DNA of 64,000 nucleotides from Tamarix chinensis. Its lineage: Eukaryota; Streptophyta; Magnoliopsida; Caryophyllales; Tamaricaceae. The translations under genes were made by a program, and so were the position numbers. Shown here piece after piece: positions 62,902 through 64,000 of the stretch (the first letter of the stretch is position 1; the number at the start of each line of letters is the position of its first letter). Where the stretch lies: NCBI GenBank assembly GCA_030549775.1, contig CM060176.1, positions 99,025,303 to 99,089,302 on the forward strand, read 5' to 3'. The notes beneath the pieces were generated by a model. That model ran no database searches. It saw only the letters and a program-made list of their open reading frames with translations, and was not told the origin of the DNA.

Positions 62902-64000
62902 TGTAACACCCCCAAATTTACGACTTCAAATTTTCGTTTAATGAAAAGGGTTTTAGCGGAAGCAGAAAGATAAAACCGTAAACTCGGGGGCACTACCGTC
63001 ACACTTAGTATCAGATCGGTTCACTCCTACCATCCCGATACTAAGTGCTAAGGCTAAATAAGAATAACATCAAATACGAGTCACTAATAAAACACAAGTC
63101 ATATGGAATCAGGGTGCGGAAATCAAAAGATGCATCCCAAAAGTATAGTTTTAAAGTACCAAATGTCAGAGGACATCATACAGCGGGATAAAACAAAATA
63201 TAATAATATAAGGAAACAAAACGGAGGATGAACTTTGGCTACGTCACTCTTGACCCACAAGCTAGGTCCAGGCTCAACTCTCAGCCTTGTCCGATGCCTC
63301 GTAAACATCGTAGGCATCGAAGACATCGTCCCCTACCTGCACAAACTCAGACGGGTCTTCTGCTCGTGGGAATGAGCAACACCCATGAAACAGGTGATCA
63401 GTACGCTACGTACTAAGTAAGGTAACGGACGCACTAAGGCCAATATACACAAAAACACATGGCATAGCATACATGGCATAATTACGTAGACAACATGCGA
63501 TAACACAGATAAACAACACCGGCTATGGACCGGATAACTTATTCTTTAGATCTCCGATAAATATAGTCGATTCACATCATAGCCTTTATCAATCCATGTG
63601 AGTGCGGGAACCCCACTATTATAGCCGGTGGAACAGTCACGAGGGTACATGCCCTGCCACTATTTTAGCCGATGGATCGGTCGCGAGGGTAACATACCCT
63701 GCCAATATTATTTGCCGGTGGACCGGTCTGGCCCCGACTCACAAGGTGTTCCACTGTAATTACTCGTATCTTTCCCATGTCTTATCATTATTATGATTGG
63801 TTTGTTGAGCACGGAATCCCCCACTATTATAGCCGATTGAGTGGTCACGAGGGTAACATACCCTGCCACTATTATTACGTAGACAACATGCGATAACACA
63901 GATAAACAACACCGGCTATGGACCGGATAACTTATTCTTTAGATCTCCGATAAATATAGTCGATTCACATCATAGCCTTTATCAATCCATGTGAGTGCGG
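62902..64000 (-). mobile_element. Minus-oriented long LTR, left part
   Basis: Starts TGTAACACCCCCAAATTT at 62902, breaking the RNase H frame of the third element. It shows the conserved 'actaccgtcacacttag...actaagtgctaaggctaa' block, CGTACTAAGTAAGGTAACG (63407-63425) and palindromic modules (63610-63875). It continues beyond the window. Confidence 0.75.
63480..64000. repeat. Identical 393-bp-period tandem duplication
   Basis: The sequence from ATTACGTAGACAACATGCG at 63481 recurs from 63874 and is identical base for base to the window end (127 bp). The intervening unit carries the palindromic modules. The junction shares ATTACG, a short homology. Confidence 0.9.

Noticed and set aside
1..64000. 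tRNA, rRNA or microRNA genes
   Set aside because: I saw no cloverleaf with B-box-like sequence and no rRNA-like stretch; TGGTATCAGAGC-like sites are retroelement primer sites, not tRNA genes.

Overview
The window is nuclear DNA of a land plant, most likely a eudicot with a large, repeat-rich genome. The evidence is a typical plant gene with GT-AG introns, Ty3/gypsy chromovirus, LINE and hAT-type elements, and tens of kilobases of AT-rich nested LTR debris. The species cannot be named from the sequence.

One host gene is certain: CTU2 (NCS2), the cytoplasmic tRNA 2-thiolation subunit, on the + strand from 30398 to 48680. It has seven exons, all phases match, and the frame encodes 458 residues. 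Exons 1-5 lie within 2.1 kb. Exons 6-7 follow after a 15.4-kb fifth intron filled with transposable elements: a + strand Ty3/gypsy chromovirus (33589-38754), a - strand relative lacking reverse transcriptase (38947-42920) that itself carries a 539-bp hAT-type MITE (39458-39996), and a 396-bp solo LTR (44535-44930) with a perfect target duplication. The same intron holds a series of phase-compatible, exon-like segments on the opposite strand (43022-44079, with more possible up to about 46080). They suggest a nested antisense gene or gene relic that I cannot name.

Left flank (1-29971): a pile of fragments and solo copies of one very long LTR family (full copies 4.2-4.5 kb; ends TGTAAYACCC / TGAAATRCCC). 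Most here are in minus orientation, with some plus-oriented pieces. Next come a decayed L1-type LINE (24720-27905) split by a 1.06-kb AT-rich insertion, and an LTR of another type beside the CTU2 promoter. The long LTRs carry trinucleotide arrays, a 20-bp minisatellite rich in telo-box motifs, and repeated spaced palindromes.

Right flank (48681-64000): CTU2 3' sequence, a tiny Stowaway-like inverted repeat, a G+C-richer patch with three identical-stem hairpins, more long-LTR fragments, and a third Ty3/gypsy element (about 55084-62901). The gag of that element is split by a 4525-bp solo LTR, and its RNase H is cut by another long LTR that runs off the window end and contains an identical 393-bp-period duplication. 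Apart from CTU2 and the possible antisense gene, every coding trace I recognise is a broken retroelement protein.
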